The notes beneath the pieces are model-generated. The model searched no databases and had not been told where the DNA came from. It worked only from the letters and a program-made list of their open reading frames with translations. 64,000 nt of DNA. Source: Ilex aquifolium. Its lineage: Eukaryota; Streptophyta; Magnoliopsida; Aquifoliales; Aquifoliaceae. The stretch's first letter is position 1. Each line of letters starts with the position of its first letter. The stretch is taken from assembly GCA_951799425.1 (NCBI GenBank), contig OX637394.1, positions 6,459,501 through 6,523,500 on the forward strand, given 5' to 3'. The position numbers were made by a program, and so were the translations under genes. Shown here in pieces: positions 13,034 through 26,063 of this stretch.

Positions 13034-15612
13034 TAGGCCACTTCTGTTTTTGTTGTTGCTATCATGCGGGCTAACGAAATGGGCCTAGCATAATTCACTT
13101 TTACGGGCTCATAAGTCTGTTCTTGTAAGGCCTTAGGCTAATAATCCTGGAGAAATATCACATAAAAGTTTGTTGGCCCAGCTTCAGCAACAAGCAATTT
13201 AGTCCAGCAAGATGACGGGCTAGGCCCATTCAATGAATTCTTCAGGTCTATCTTTACTATCCTATACATATTGTAATAATTTTTGACACGACACGTCACA
13301 AAAAGTTAGAGTCAATCAGTTCTCCATAAAAAATCAGAATGTGACACAAGTTGCTAAAATGAATAATAGACCAATGATATTATTATCAAATGCAAATAAC
13401 AGAATTGCAACATAACAATTTTTTAAACTAACATTGCATGAATTAAAATATTTTATTTTTCATATGTTCATCATTTCTTGAAATAGCATTACACAAATCC
13501 ATGTAAAAATAGAGATTTCATCAAACATTAAAATTTGATGTTAATTTAATATAGTTACAATAAAATTCTATTATTAAGTCAATAAATTCGATCAAATTTT
13601 TAAATTTAAATAACATTATTCTTTTTATTAAAAAAAACTAACAAGATGATAAGTGTCAACTATTAATTATATATGTATAATTTTTTATGCAAATCATATT
13701 ACAATGCCACGTGTTGCGTTGAACCTATTGAAAAATTTATTCTTTTAACATGATCTGTCCATGTGGTTTTGATCATTTGGTGCCAGACTACCATTCTCAC
13801 CGAATTGCAAAACAAAGTCCAATGCCCCTTCCCTTGGGATTCCCAACTCAAAAGTTGCATCCACTTGCCGCCATGTTTATAAGACCACAACTGCTGCCCG
13901 TGGCAAGCACGTTTGTTTTTAATGTATGGATTAAAATTTTTGTACACATACAAAAATTTCTCCCCCCATATACACTCTGTTTTGTCTGCCCCCTCCCATG
14001 GGATTCCCAACTCAAAAGTTGCCTCAACTTGCCGCTATGTTTATAAGAGCACTGGTCGTGCCGGTGGCAAGCACGTTTGTTTTTAACGTATAAATTGTGT
14101 TTATTGTGGTTAAAAAATTAAAATTTAAATAAGTTATTGTAATTAAATGTTAAAATTTAAATGAGTTATCGTAATTAAAAAGTTAAAAATTCAAATTCAA
14201 ATGAGTTATCGTGATAAAAAGATTAAAATATATAAATCGTCGGATCGAAATAATTTAGACCTGATGGTACCACAAAAATACCTAAGGTTGAGTTATCGTA
14301 ATTAAAAAGTTACACTTATGGCTAGATGCCTCTGATCAAGTAAGACCCAAGAATAACTATAAATAGAAGGCAAAACTCTCGAAAGAAGAATAACAAATCA
14401 TTATAGCCTCACAAAAAACATTATCTGTAAACTTCACACAATAATCAATATACTCGTGAGCAAGAGACTCTCTTGAGAGTGGATTAGCCGAGCTCTCGAG
14501 CTGGTAAACCACTATAAACATTCTGTGTAATCACCCATTTATCCCCAAATCCTATTCCCTAGAATTTTGGAGCTCAGACTGAACTATATATAACTGTTCA
14601 GTACATTTTATATTTACATCACTGCTCAATCGTGTTAAGAACATCATCAAGGCCATTGTTGTACTTTTCTAACTGAAGAATTTAAGTAACTCAAACAGGA
14701 GGAGGCTCTGTTTTATTAATATAGATCTCTAAAAATGTTTTATATTTTAGTTATTAAAAATTACATTTTTTTTATTTTAATTACTCACTTTTTTAATACA
14801 CACTCTAACAATTTTTTATATTTTAACTATTATTTTTAAATATTATTTCACATATTTTGTACCTTTATTGTGACAATTGAAGGGGGAGAGAGAGAGAGAT
14901 TGGAGGAAAAAGCCGGGAGTGGATAAAAGATGTGAGAAAGGACATGAGGAGAGAGAAAAATTTATAAAATATTTATACAAATTACTACAGTGATGCTCTA
15001 AAACAAAAAAATATTTTAGAACATTTAAACATATTATGTTGAAGCATAATTTTTGTCATTGATTTGCTAAATTTTATATATTCTATTGGAAATGCTCTAA
15101 CAAATCAAATTTTGATGGAGCATGGTATCTCGAGGTGCTGGAATTAAGAAGTCTTTATGTGAAGATTTTTATGAAACAAACGTCGTCGTTTGCTTTTTGT
15201 TTCTCACAACTGTTATTCCTTTTTTTTTGGGTTCAACGATACCTCATTTCAACATACTCAATTAAATTAGTGGGTCCATAAAAAATATCAAGCGTTCAAT
15301 GGCTATAATTTTTTGCTAGATCGTGAGAAATTTATTCCTAATAAATCACCTTAATTTTAGTGCAAATAACTTGAATTTGACCGAATCGAAAAAAAAATTA
15401 ATAAAGATGCACGTATATTAATCTAAACATCCCTAATCATTAAAAAAAAAAACATTGTTTTCCTAGGCGGAGCCGAGCGTCTTAAATGATTTGAATTGAT
15501 TCCACGTTAAAAATTCATGGGATCTACATCCAAAAAGTAATTTATAAAGTTAACAATGTTTGGACGTATACTCCTCTTAACCCTTTACAACCCCCGGAAA
15601 AAACAGACCTTA
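13034..15612. other. Intergenic, AT-rich, with a tandem duplication
   Basis: No gene seen. A segment of about 100 bp is duplicated directly at about 13830-13930 and 14000-14090 (shared words GGGATTCCCAACTCAAAAG and GGCAAGCACGTTTGTTTTTAA). The stretch 14700-15100 is AT-rich with a GA-repeat and ends in TTGGAAATGCTC then TAA near 15100, which looks like one eroded end of the Harbinger-type MITE family annotated at 15616. Confidence 0.6.
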
Positions 15613-15615
15613 TAA

Positions 15616-16002
15616 GAGCATCTCCAACAGATGCTCTAAATGCCCAAAATAGCTAAAATTTAGCTAATCCAAGCCAAAATTCATCTCCAACAGATGTTGT
15701 TCAGATTATGTAAAATACATTTTTGCTACAGTGACACTCTAAATATAGAGTGTCACTGTAGCAATATGTAAACATTTTATATATTAATTTCTCTCTCTTG
15801 CTCTCTCTTTCTCTCATTCTCTCTCATTCTCCCTTTCACTATTCCCAAAAAATATAATACAAAAAGGATGATAAATAATATTTAAAAGGAGTAGTTAAAA
15901 ATATAGAGAATCTGTTGGAGTGTGTATTGAAAAAGTGAGTAGCTAAAATAGAAAAAGTTGTTTTTTGGGTAGCTAAAATAGCTACTATTGTTGGAGATGC
16001 TC
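15616..16002. mobile_element. PIF/Harbinger-like MITE, copy 1
   Basis: A 387-bp element with inverted ends GAGCATCTCCAACA (left) and its mirror TGTTGGAGATGCTC (right), flanked by a 3-bp TAA duplication (15613-15615 and 16003-16005). Inside are TAGCTAAAATA motifs and a CT-rich tract, and no ORF. TAA/TTA duplications are the hallmark of PIF/Harbinger. A second copy with the same structure is at 46063. Confidence 0.85.
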
Positions 16003-16005
16003 TAA

Positions 16006-18000
16006 CAAAGTAGCTTCACAAATAGAAAAAAGTGATTTTGGGGGTTGGTGGGGGGAGTGGTGGTTATGAATTTGGAGTAAAATGCACTTAAATACCTACA
16101 TTTTCTAATTTTTTTTTCTTAACAAATTTCCTGTCATAAATTGAAGTAAGACTCCCCTCCAAATACAATTATCATGGTAATCCGCACCATTTATCAATGG
16201 TCACTCTAATAATTACTACAAAATTATGTTTATATAGTAATTGATATTTTTGTTTTTATATACAATTATTGATTTAGTTTCCTCTCCAAAACCATTGATT
16301 TTTTTTGAGACACTCATTTATGGAGTTGTCTATGGTATCAAAAAAAAAAAATATTGGTATTGTTCTGATATTTATTATATTTATTGGTATTTTTATCAGT
16401 GTTTTGGTACCAAATAAAAGTGATAAAAATAATTACCATAATAATGATAAAAATACCTATAAAAATAATAAATCACATACAAAAGAAATATATTATAAAA
16501 AAAATAAAATATCTATAAAAATAATAAATTTAAAAAATATGATATAAATTTTTTTTTTTTATTCGGGACCCTACTAAAGTCCCCCATTGCTTGAACCTCT
16601 CGGTTCATAGTGAAAAATCCCTCATTTTCGTACCACATGTGATGATGGCATTTATGTTATTTGCCGACATATAAGTGACGTGGCAAAATTGCTCAATCAA
16701 AGCAACAATGGAGGTGGTAGGTGGTAATCACTAGTTAGGTTATGGACGTTGTCGTCCTTTGTTTGGGAGTTAGGTTGGGTGTAGCACAGATCCACGTCTC
16801 TATCCGTGGTAGTAGGTGAACTTTAGAAAAATATTCTCATTCCACCTGATTTATTAACTCAAATAATTAGGTGATTTGTATAATTCCACCATGAATTGAG
16901 TACCCTCCACGAACTTCGTTTTCTTTATAGTTTCTTTCATCATGCATCACAAAGTTTGACATAGGAAACAAATAAATTGATAGGATCAACCTTTTCTCAA
17001 CTGATTTGTCGATGCTCATCCATACAAGTTTAAACTAATCAAATCAAAGAATATTAATATTTATGAGTACGTAAAAATCAAATTAGAGACGGGAGCAGGG
17101 GGACATTGAGCTTGTTTGAAGCTAATTTTTTTAGAAAGAGTTGCGATTTGAAAAGTTTCACAAAAAATGAAGAATAATTTTTTTGCGATTTTTTAATTTT
17201 TTTGTGTCAAAATAAAAATAAAAATAATAATAATTACATATATGTATAGATTGTGGATAATAGTTTCCAAAATATGAATTCTAATTTTTTTACGTCATTA
17301 ATAATATTTTATGAATATAATAAACTAAAAAGTTACGTGAAACTTTGACAAAACTCCAAAAAATCGAAAGAAAAACTCATAAAATCAATTTCTTGAATTA
17401 GCTTAAATAAATCTTTTTGAGTCCAAAAAATTACTGTATAAACTGGTAAAAAAAACAAAAGTCCAAACGGACCTGACTTATTTTACTTCAAAACCCTAAA
17501 AAACTACTTATTTAAATTAGTTTCAAACATGCCCATTAAGAAATTAATAATTTTCATAAACATCTTAATGAGTGATTTTATCACGTCATTAATACAATAA
17601 TTCGAGTGCACATATATTCCCCGAGTATTATTATAAAAATAATTATGATCAATGCTAGATACGATATGCGGGTCGATAGCATGTGATAGCTATCCCCTTG
17701 TGGGGGCTCCAACAAAAAATTGTATTGTCTAGAAACGGCGTCATCTCTAGCGGACGTTTAGCCATTTGGCACTCATGTTTTTATGTTTCCATTCCTCGTA
17801 TTCATTTTTTTGTAGCCTTTAGATTTAATACAGAGAAAATTGACTAGACAGCCACATGGAGGAGCATAGATTGTCAACTGTATGTCAACAAAGGCTGTTT
17901 TCAAAATGATGTGTACTGAAGACAAAAATGATGGGTGAAGATCATATGCTGCATATCAGAAATGAAAAAATGATGTTCTTTTTGTACATATTAAAAAATA
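16006..18000. other. Intergenic AT-rich DNA
   Basis: No coding signal. About 16305-16547 is an AT-rich run of AAAAATAATA-type simple sequence whose open frame is compositional. No target duplication or terminal repeats were recognised. Confidence 0.6.
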
Positions 18001-18082
18001 GAGAGAATTACACTCAGACTTTTTAAAGTTTGTCACTTAATCACTCATATTCTCTTGACATTTAAAATTTTACCAAAAAATA
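18001..18082. repeat. Terminal-repeat fragment of the MULE family seen at 20306
   Basis: Matches the outer ~75 bp of the terminal repeats of the 20306 element (shared words GAGAATTA, TTTGTCACTTAATCACTCA, CTCTTGACATTT). It stops where the 18083 MITE begins, and the rest of the terminal repeat does not resume beyond it, so this is a truncated solo end. Confidence 0.7.
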
Positions 18083-18254
18083 GAGCAATGTTTTATATCC
18101 CAAATTTGTATTCCAAATGTGCATCCCAAATGAATGGGAACCATTGGATGAGTGGATTCCACCAACTTTTTTAATTGGGACCCGCTGATCTAACCATCCT
18201 TATTGATTTGAGATGCACATTTGAGATATAAATTTGAGATATATAACATTGCTC
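18083..18254. mobile_element. MULE-type MITE, GAGCAATG family, copy 1
   Basis: A 172-bp inverted-repeat element with termini GAGCAATGTTTTATATC and its imperfect mirror GATATATAACATTGCTC, flanked by a 9-bp direct repeat CAAAAAATA (18074-18082 and 18255-18263). A 9-bp duplication points to the Mutator superfamily. No coding capacity. Related copies are at 31485, 29793 and, as a fragment, 30824. Confidence 0.85.
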
Positions 18255-18593
18255 CAAAAAATATTGTTTATATGTGAAGCGGGTATTGTTTTGATGGTCA
18301 ACACCGCTGCGTGAATAGCGGAGGAGTTCACCCCAAAATGACAGTGTAAAATGTTGAATTTTTTGAGGTATATGAACAGAGCACTACTAGTTCATTTCCA
18401 AGCCGAGGAACTTTCACTAATGATACTTTGTACCCCATAAAATCTTCGTATTAGGAAATCTTCGAAGTATTTCTCGCTGAAGTTATTGATTAAAAGATGC
18501 AAACCTGCTGTTTACCTGTTCATGTTTGTGTGTGAATTTTTTTTCTCTGAACATGTTGCTCAGCGTAAAGTACTGTATTATCTAGTGTTCGCG

Positions 18594-18748
18594 TAAAAAA
18601 AAAAAGACAGTGAACTATAAAATATTTTAATTAATTTTATAAGGAATAAATCTCTCATAACCTAGTCCAAGAGATTGTCAAGATTCAAACTCAAGACGTT
18701 TAGGTTTACTGTTCGTCTCTGTTACCACTTGAGCTACCTTTGTTAATA
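18594..18748 (-). mobile_element. tRNA-derived SINE (probable)
   Basis: Read on the minus strand it starts AGGTAGCTCAAGTGGTAAC, which fits a pol III A box (TAGCTCAAGTGG). About 35 bases later comes GAGTTTGAATCTTG, a degenerate B box. A body follows, then a 3' T-rich tail at 18595-18605. Spacing and order fit a tRNA-related plant SINE. Flanking duplication was not found. Confidence 0.6.
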
Positions 18749-19209
18749 TCTACAGATTGTGGTGCAAAAATAAGTGATTCGGTTCAATAGAGTTGTATTA
18801 TTTGGTAATTGAGCGACACATTGACAATAAAATTTATACAATAAATATTCTAAAAGGAAAAATTTGAGGTGAACATTGTGGTTGGTAGAATACAGTAGTT
18901 TAGTGTCCAAATTTGATAGTGAAATACATAGTTCATTGTCATTTTGACATTCTTGTCATTAGTAATTGCATTCTATTAAAGTTTACTATTTATAAAAAAA
19001 TTAGACAGTAAATTAGAAGTTTCTTCTTGCTGTGTAGATTAAAATTATTAAATGTTATTTCAATTTTTTGAGCTCATTGTTTTTGGACAATGAACTAAAA
19101 GATATTTGGATTTTGAAATATTTATTTCACTATTTTGTTTTAGAAATTTGATTTTTATTTTATTGTCTTTCACTAATTTCACTGCAAAAAAAAAATAGGA
19201 CAGTGAATT

Positions 19210-19710
19210 CAAGGCCGACCCAACAGTATGGAAAAAAAACATTGGTTTTAGGCCCTAAATTTTTAAAATGTCCCATAATTTTAGGTACATCACTAGCCTA
19301 CAAAAAAATAAATTAAATCCATTAAATTTTAAGCCCTACAAAAAAGCCCCAAAAAAATTAAATCCAATCAAAATGTTTATTGCAATAATTTGGGTCTATA
19401 ATCCAATCTATAACATTAAAAACTTAGAAATTTAAAAAATAAAAAAAGATACTCAAAAGTTAACTCATATTTACTCTCACTGACTCTCTTTCTCTCTCCG
19501 GTAAAAAAAAATAAAAGTTGAAATTAAACACTCTATCTCCCTCTCTGTTGCAAAAAAACAAAAACAAAAATTAAAATATCTTTCTCGACAATATTAACTC
19601 ATCATTCTTTTGTATCCCTCTCACATAAAAAATTAGAAATAAATTAATTTTTTAAAAAACCTCCATTTAATATTTTCGCTCTAAGCCTAAATTGGTTTGA
19701 ACCACCACTG
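19210..19710. mobile_element. hAT-like non-autonomous element
   Basis: 501 bp flanked by an exact 8-bp direct repeat AGTGAATT (19202-19209 and 19711-19718). The left end is CAAGGCCGACCCAAC followed by AGGCCCTAAATTTT; the right end read in reverse is CAGTGGTGGTTCAAACC. Short imperfect termini with an 8-bp duplication fit hAT. No ORF. Confidence 0.75.
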
Positions 19711-19839
19711 AGTGAATTATGAAAAATATTACAATCAATTATGTTAATTAAACCCAATTTATTTGTGTTTACTATTTTTAGAGTGCGTATTGAAAGACAA
19801 AAAATATATGAGAAATAAAAGAATTTAAATACTGATATC

Positions 19840-20062
19840 ATCATAGTAATGATGGTGGGCGGTGAATGTGGTGGTGGTAATAATGATTGTAGATGATGAT
19901 GATGATTGTGGCAGGTGACGGTGTTTTGTGGCATTGGTGGATTGGGGGGGGGGGGGGCTATGTTTGGGTGGGGGTCGTGGTTTTGTGGCGGCGATGGGTG
20001 AGGGTGATTTGTGACTATGGCTGTTGGCGGTGATGGGTGGTGGTGGTTGTTTGTGGCCGTGG
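19840..20062. repeat. GGTGGT/GGCGGT-rich low-complexity tract
   Basis: A degenerate trinucleotide-like run of GGTGGTG, GATGAT and GGGTGG with a G12-type homopolymer near 19950. The opposite strand carries CCA/ATC runs of the kind found at 40800-41345 and 47236-47410. The strand bias suggests one dispersed repeat class. Confidence 0.7.
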
Positions 20063-20305
20063 TATTAAAATTTATATGCGTATATTATTATTCTCTATTT
20101 TAAAATTTTATCAAATATGTTCTTTGTTTTAAATAATATATTCTCTAAAATAGGCAATACTATTAGCGATGTTCTTTATATTTCGTTAGTAAGTCCAATC
20201 ATTTTATGCCATCGATTGCGAAAAATAAATTAGATTATTTTGAACCTAATTCAATCTGTAGTAGACTTGTTGTGTATCATTTATGCTTGTTAATCATATA
20301 AATAA

Positions 20306-21317
20306 GGGAGAATTATGGTCAGACCTTCTGAGATTTGTCACTTAATCACTCAGACTCTTGACATTTGAAATATTACACACAGATCTCTTGAGGTTTGTAC
20401 GTATGTAATACTTAGATTTCTGTCGTCAATGTGCGTTAATATATCCGTTAGTAAATTATATCTAAACCCCTTAAAGTTTATAGTCGTATTACTTAGACCC
20501 CTCAAGTTTAAAATATTATACTTATATTAAAAATATTTCAATCAAAGATAGAATATCAAATATTTTAAATTTTACAATTAAAATTAATGTTCTATTATGA
20601 CATTTATTGAAATAAAATCAAAAAAAAAATCTATTTTTTTTCTTAAAAAATTATAATTAGTATACAATTATATTATCTATTGGAATTTAATTAGGTCGTT
20701 TAAATGACCAAATTAAACTATCAAATTATCCCAATTAAAATTAAAAGATATTGTATCTATTATAGTTTGTCCCCTTATTTGATTTTTTAGTTTTATTCCA
20801 ATAGATAGAATAATTGTATATTAATTATGATTTTTTAAGAAAAAATTATATTTATATTTTTAATTTTATTTCAATAAATGACATAATATAATAGAACATG
20901 AATTTTATAAAAATTCATGTTCTATTATGAATAACTTAGACCTCTTGTTTGATTTTTTAGTTTTATTTCAATAAATAGTATAATTGTATAGTAATTACGA
21001 ATTTTTTTTAAAAAAAATTAAAATTAAAATTTTAATTTTATTTCAATAAGTGATACAATAGAACATGAATTTTGATTGAAGTATTTTTGGTTTAAGTATA
21101 ACATTTTAAACTTGATAGCTCTAAGTGTTATACGTCTATAAACTTCAAAGGATTTGAGTGTAATTTACTAACGAATATACTAACGGACATTGATAGAATG
21201 GGTCTAAGTGTTACACTCTTATAAATCTTAGAGGAACTGTGTATAATATTTCAAATGTCAAGAGACTGAATGATTAAATGACAAATCTCAAAAAGAGAGT
21301 TTGAATGTAATTCGCTC
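20306..21317. mobile_element. Long-TIR MULE-like element, non-autonomous
   Basis: 1,012 bp with long imperfect inverted arms of about 230 bp: the left arm starts GGGAGAATTATGGTCAGACC and the right end reads GAGCGAATTACATTCAAAC in reverse. It is flanked by a perfect 9-bp duplication TATAAATAA (20297-20305 and 21318-21326). The centre is AT-rich with repeats of a TTTGATTTTTTAGTTTTATT-like unit and a palindrome around 20915. No ORF. The 9-bp duplication and long arms fit Mutator-like elements. Confidence 0.85.
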
Positions 21318-21586
21318 TATAAATAATAAAACTTTCTAATCATTTGATCGAGATAAAATAAGAGTTACCCAAAGCATAATTTAATCACTATTTGGCCACT
21401 CTTGCCGTCCCTTCTTACATATTCATTTTCAGTTCCAAAAATAAGTAATATTGTAAGACAAGTTACGACCAACCATCATTTTTGCCAGCGAATATGCAGT
21501 ATAAAAACTTCTTACTTCGAACATCCTTGGATTTTAATCAGTTTTTTGATCAGTTGAGTTTGACATATTGGTTCACCAAACATCCC

Positions 21587-21593
21587 ACCTACC
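21587..21593 (+). promoter_or_regulatory. AC-I element (ACCTACC) upstream of C4H
   Basis: Exact ACCTACC, the AC-I site bound by R2R3-MYB factors that drive phenylpropanoid and lignin genes. It lies about 245 bp before the C4H start codon. Confidence 0.65.
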
Positions 21594-21706
21594 CTTCCAC
21601 CACTATCTCCTAATTTCTAAACCATAACCATCAAATCCACTTGCCCAAAAAAAAAAAAAAAAACCATCAAATCCATCGTCTAATTTAACGCCGTCAATTG
21701 CCCCCA

Positions 21707-21713
21707 ACCTAAC
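21707..21713 (+). promoter_or_regulatory. AC-III-type element (ACCTAAC) upstream of C4H
   Basis: Exact ACCTAAC, a second MYB-binding AC variant, about 40 bp before the TATA box. Two AC elements close to the TATA box are usual for phenylpropanoid promoters. Confidence 0.65.
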
Positions 21714-21745
21714 TCTTATTCCGTTACATGGCCGCCACACCCATC

Positions 21746-21751
21746 TATAAA
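21746..21751 (+). promoter_or_regulatory. TATA box of C4H
   Basis: TATAAA within CTATAAATCC, 81-86 bp upstream of the ATG, leaving a leader of about 50 bp rich in CCACC. Confidence 0.75.
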
Positions 21752-21831
21752 TCCACACCCACTCCAATTCTCCCACCAACACCCACCACGATTCTCCTCT
21801 CTCATCCGCCCCACCACCACCAGCCTCCGCC

Positions 21832-24612
21832 ATGGATTTTGTTCTCCTAGAGAAGACCCTTTTAGGTCTCTTCTTTGCCATTATAGTTGCCACCGTTGTC
21901 TCTAAATTCCGAGGGAAGCGCTTCAAACTCCCTCCTGGACCCATCCCAATCCCTGTATTCGGAAACTGGCTCCAAGTCGGCGATGACTTAAACCACCGAA
22001 ACCTCACAGATTTAGCGAAGAAATTCGGAGAAATCTTGTTACTCCGGATGGGACAACGCAATCTGGTGGTGGTCTCATCTCCTGAGCTCTCCAAAGAAGT
22101 TCTTCACACCCAAGGGGTCGAGTTCGGCTCAAGAACACGAAACGTCGTGTTCGATATCTTCACCGGAAAAGGTCAAGACATGGTGTTTACCGTTTACGGG
22201 GAACATTGGAGGAAGATGAGAAGGATTATGACTGTTCCATTCTTCACCAACAAGGTGGTTCAGCAATATAGGCAAGGGTGGGAAGAAGAGGCGGCGCGTG
22301 TGGTTGAAGATGTAAAGAACAACCCAGAAGCGGCGAATAATGGGATTGTTTTGAGGAGGAGGTTGCAATTGATGATGTATAATAATATGTATAGGATAAT
22401 GTTTGATCGGAGGTTTGAGAGTGAGGAAGATCCGTTGTTTGTAAAGCTCAAGGCTTTGAATGGAGAGAGAAGTAGGTTGGCGCAGAGCTTTGAGTACAAC
22501 TATGGTGATTTTATTCCCATTTTGAGGCCTTTCTTGAGGGGTTATTTGAGGATCTGCAAGGAAGTGAAGGAGAGAAGGTTGCAGTTGTTCAAAGACTATT
22601 TCCTTGATGAGAGAAAGTAAGTTTATAAATTTTCTTTTCTTCTTTCAATTTTTCAAGTTTTTATATTCATTTTTTCTCTAATCTTCTGTGTTTTTTAAGG
22701 TATTTCTAATTTTTTTTTCTATTTAATAATATTATTTATACCTAATTTATTTTTTTGTGAATCATCTATTACTAATAATGAGTAAGCGACATATTTATAT
22801 ATTTAATAAATCTCAATTAAATATAATTGATTGGTGAAGGAAAACTTAAAAAGAATATGTGTGGGATAGTATAAGCATGTATGGTCTTCAAATGTGCCAG
22901 CAAACTATTTGTAACGTGAGTGTTCATGTTCGAATGTGACACTTCCTGTCGTTAGAAAATGTCTTCTGTAGGAGAAATATTTAGTATTTGAAATAAATAT
23001 TTTTATTTCATTTCTTTTTTGAAATGGTCTGTATGGTCGGGTTCATTCAAATCATGCATTTAATTGAATTCTTACTAAACAATTTTAATAGGACAAGTTG
23101 ATTGGGGTCCCAATTATCAAAATAAAATATGATGTTATTAATTATTGTAATTGATTTAATTGTGGGTCTTAGTATTTATTATGTTATCAATTTAATAGTT
23201 ATAATTAATTAGATCAATAAATTAGATCAGCATTTTAGCTACAAATAACCTTTTTCAAACAAAATTAAAACTTTAGTCTTTTTGTGGATGGTCTGTGACT
23301 GAACCAAAGAGGGATTAGTCAAAATGTGTATAAATTAGTCTGAACACTGTTGAACAAAAATACAAAATTAAAACCTTATTTCTGATGACTGTCTAGATTA
23401 CACTTTTCCGACTTGTAATTATATATTATATATTTGTATAATAATTGGTAATAATTATTATTTTGTATATTACAGGAAGCTTGCAAGCACAAAGCCAATG
23501 GACAACAATGGGCTAAAATGCGCTATTGATCATATCCTCGAAGCCGAACAGAAGGGAGAGATCAACGAGGACAACGTCCTTTATATCGTTGAGAACATTA
23601 ACGTTGCGGGTACGCTTTTACTTTCTCACCATGCATCATCTTTTTTTTTTTTTTATAATTTTACTGGTTATCTGTTATAAAAAAAATAGTTAATTTTGTC
23701 ATTATATTTATGAGAATAATTTTTCACCTTAAATATAGTACCTTAAACTTTGCACTATAGTAGACCAAACGGGCTTTAATTGTATGGAATTTACTTCACG
23801 AATAAAAGTCTCATTTGAATAGATGATGAGACGTGTGATTTATCAGTCTCCCTAAGATTTATAAGTAATTAAACAACTGGAAAATGACACGATCCTGATG
23901 ATTAGTTAGTGTTATTATCTAATTCAAATGCTCTCATACTATGCATTTTTATGGGCAAATGTTATAGTAACGGTTAAATTAATGAGCTAAATATGTTTGT
24001 TGTCATGAAACAGCAATCGAAACCACACTATGGTCAATCGAATGGGGCATTGCAGAACTTGTTAACCACCCCGAAACCCAGAAGAAACTGCGACATGAGC
24101 TTGACACTATGCTTGGACCCGGACACCAGATCACCGAGCCTGACACCCACAAACTCCCATACCTTCAGGCTGTGATCAAAGAGACCCTTCGCCTTCGTAT
24201 GGCAATTCCTCTTCTGGTGCCACACATGAACCTACACGACGCAAAACTTGGGGGTTATGACATCCCTGCTGAGAGCAAAGTCTTGGTGAATGCTTGGTGG
24301 CTTGCCAATAACCCAGCACATTGGAAGAATCCGGAGGAGTTCAGGCCAGAGAGGTTCTTGGAAGAGGAGGCCAAGGTTGAGGCGAGTGGCAATGACTTCC
24401 GATACCTTCCATTTGGCGTTGGCAGAAGGAGCTGCCCTGGAATTATTCTTGCATTGCCTTTACTTGGTATCACTTTAGGGCGTTTGGTGCAGAATTTTGA
24501 GCTGTTGCCTCCTCCAGGACAGTCAAAGATAGATACTGCAGAGAAGGGTGGGCAGTTCAGTTTGCACATTCTGAAGCATTCCACCATTGTTGCAAAACCA
24601 AGATCATTTTGA
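21832..24612 (+). CDS. C4H: Cinnamate 4-hydroxylase (CYP73A), 3 exons, complete
   Basis: Exons 21832-22616, 23476-23609 and 24014-24612 join to exactly 505 aa, the standard CYP73A length. The enzyme 4-hydroxylates trans-cinnamate to p-coumarate in the ER, the second step of the phenylpropanoid pathway, with NADPH-P450 reductase. Visible: N-terminal membrane anchor (about residues 1-25), hinge [13 protein letters not shown], the CYP73 block [20 protein letters not shown]-helix [13 protein letters not shown] (split by intron 2), the ExxR helix KETLR, RPERF, and haem loop [10 protein letters not shown]. Sequence is almost invariant with poplar and tea C4H from memory. No defect seen. Two AC elements and a TATA box precede it, so it should respond to MYB lignin regulators. 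Confidence 0.98.
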
Positions 24613-26063
24613 GTTTGTTTCTATTTTGTACTCCAAAACTTAGTGTTGAGAAGGAAATTCTTCATGTCATCCAGAGTGGTCTTAAAATCTATGGATTTGT
24701 AATACTAATTTAAAATTCAAGCTAAGTACTATATGGGTGTGGTATTGCGAAGCAGATGCTTAAGCAAACAAGATGGCACAGCTTGGATGTAATTTAAATT
24801 GAGAATTTTTTTTTTTGGGTGGTACAATTAGATGCCTGCTTACATTAATGAACAACTTTAGGCTGATGTAAAGATAGGATGAAATACCCACCATTGTAAT
24901 TTAAATCAATAAATCTACCTTTTTCCAACCAAAAATAAAAGAAAGAACAAATTACATTAAACCTCCCAAATTGTACACTTTCTCATATTACACCTTAAAC
25001 GATCATTTGAGTTTCACATTGATCAAATTATTAACTTTAATCTAATTTTTCACAATAAACAATAACAAAAATGCAAATGAGGGGAAAAAAAAGAGTCAAT
25101 CCCCACTAATCAACTCAATCAACAAACTCTTCAATTTTAGAGAATCCCTACTAATCTACACTTACTTCTCCCCTCTTTTTCCCCTACAACGAAAGATGTC
25201 TTTTGGACTTTGAAATACACCTGTCACTTTTGGAAGATGTATGCTAAGTATTTTCAGCAAATATTGGGAATATGACAATTTTTTTTTATGATCCTTTACA
25301 TGTTTTGCTTCGATTATTCTTCTATTTTAGAATTGTGAAACTATAAATTTTGATATATATAATATATGTGTGTTGAGCAATTTTAATAGACTGTTCTTTC
25401 CTATAATCTTTTTGATAAAATACCTCTTAAAAATTTGAATTTGATTTGTGTGTTATTCCAATCCCTTTCTTCTTTATTTCTTGTGGATTTCACAGTACCA
25501 CAAAAAGAGGAACCAGTGATCAGCGCTCTCCGCTGCTTGCATTAGCGTTTGAGTGATAGGGCTCTCCGACACTCTTTATAATTATCTTTCAATGATGTGT
25601 GTGATGCAATAAATAATTTATATGATGACTTGTTTAATCTTACTAAGAGATATAAGGATCTTATAAAAAATTAATTGTTTATTTTAATTTTAAATTACAC
25701 AATTAAAAAAAATATTATTATTTAAAATATAAATATTGCGTGCTTACTCATATACCTTGTGACCACTTGCAATGAACTAACTAGATAATTGAAATTGACT
25801 GAAAAATTCTCAAAATTGTTAGGGGAATGCTTATGCCAATAGGATTCTAGTTACACTTATAAACTCTAGAAAGAATAATATTATTTACACTTAATTTATT
25901 TCCATAATTTATTAATTTAATAATAAATCCTATTAAACGTCATAATTTAGTATCAATTAAACAGTTGCAACAAAACTACGCTATTAACAGATTAGGTAAG
26001 ATTCTTTACTTAGACCTAAAATAATGATATAATTTGTCACTATCATTCGTTTAATATTATTTA
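24613..26063. other. C4H 3' region and AT-rich intergenic DNA
   Basis: The C4H 3'UTR should lie in the first few hundred bases. No other gene or clean terminal-repeat structure was seen in the rest. Confidence 0.6.

Noticed and set aside
14330-14640. LTR-like block with ACTATAAATAG and leader-like sequence
   Set aside because: No second copy, no retroelement genes and no paired ends nearby; could be an eroded repeat of any kind.
16305-16547. 80-codon open frame rich in Lys/Asn/Ile
   Set aside because: Made by AT-rich simple sequence; no family signal.
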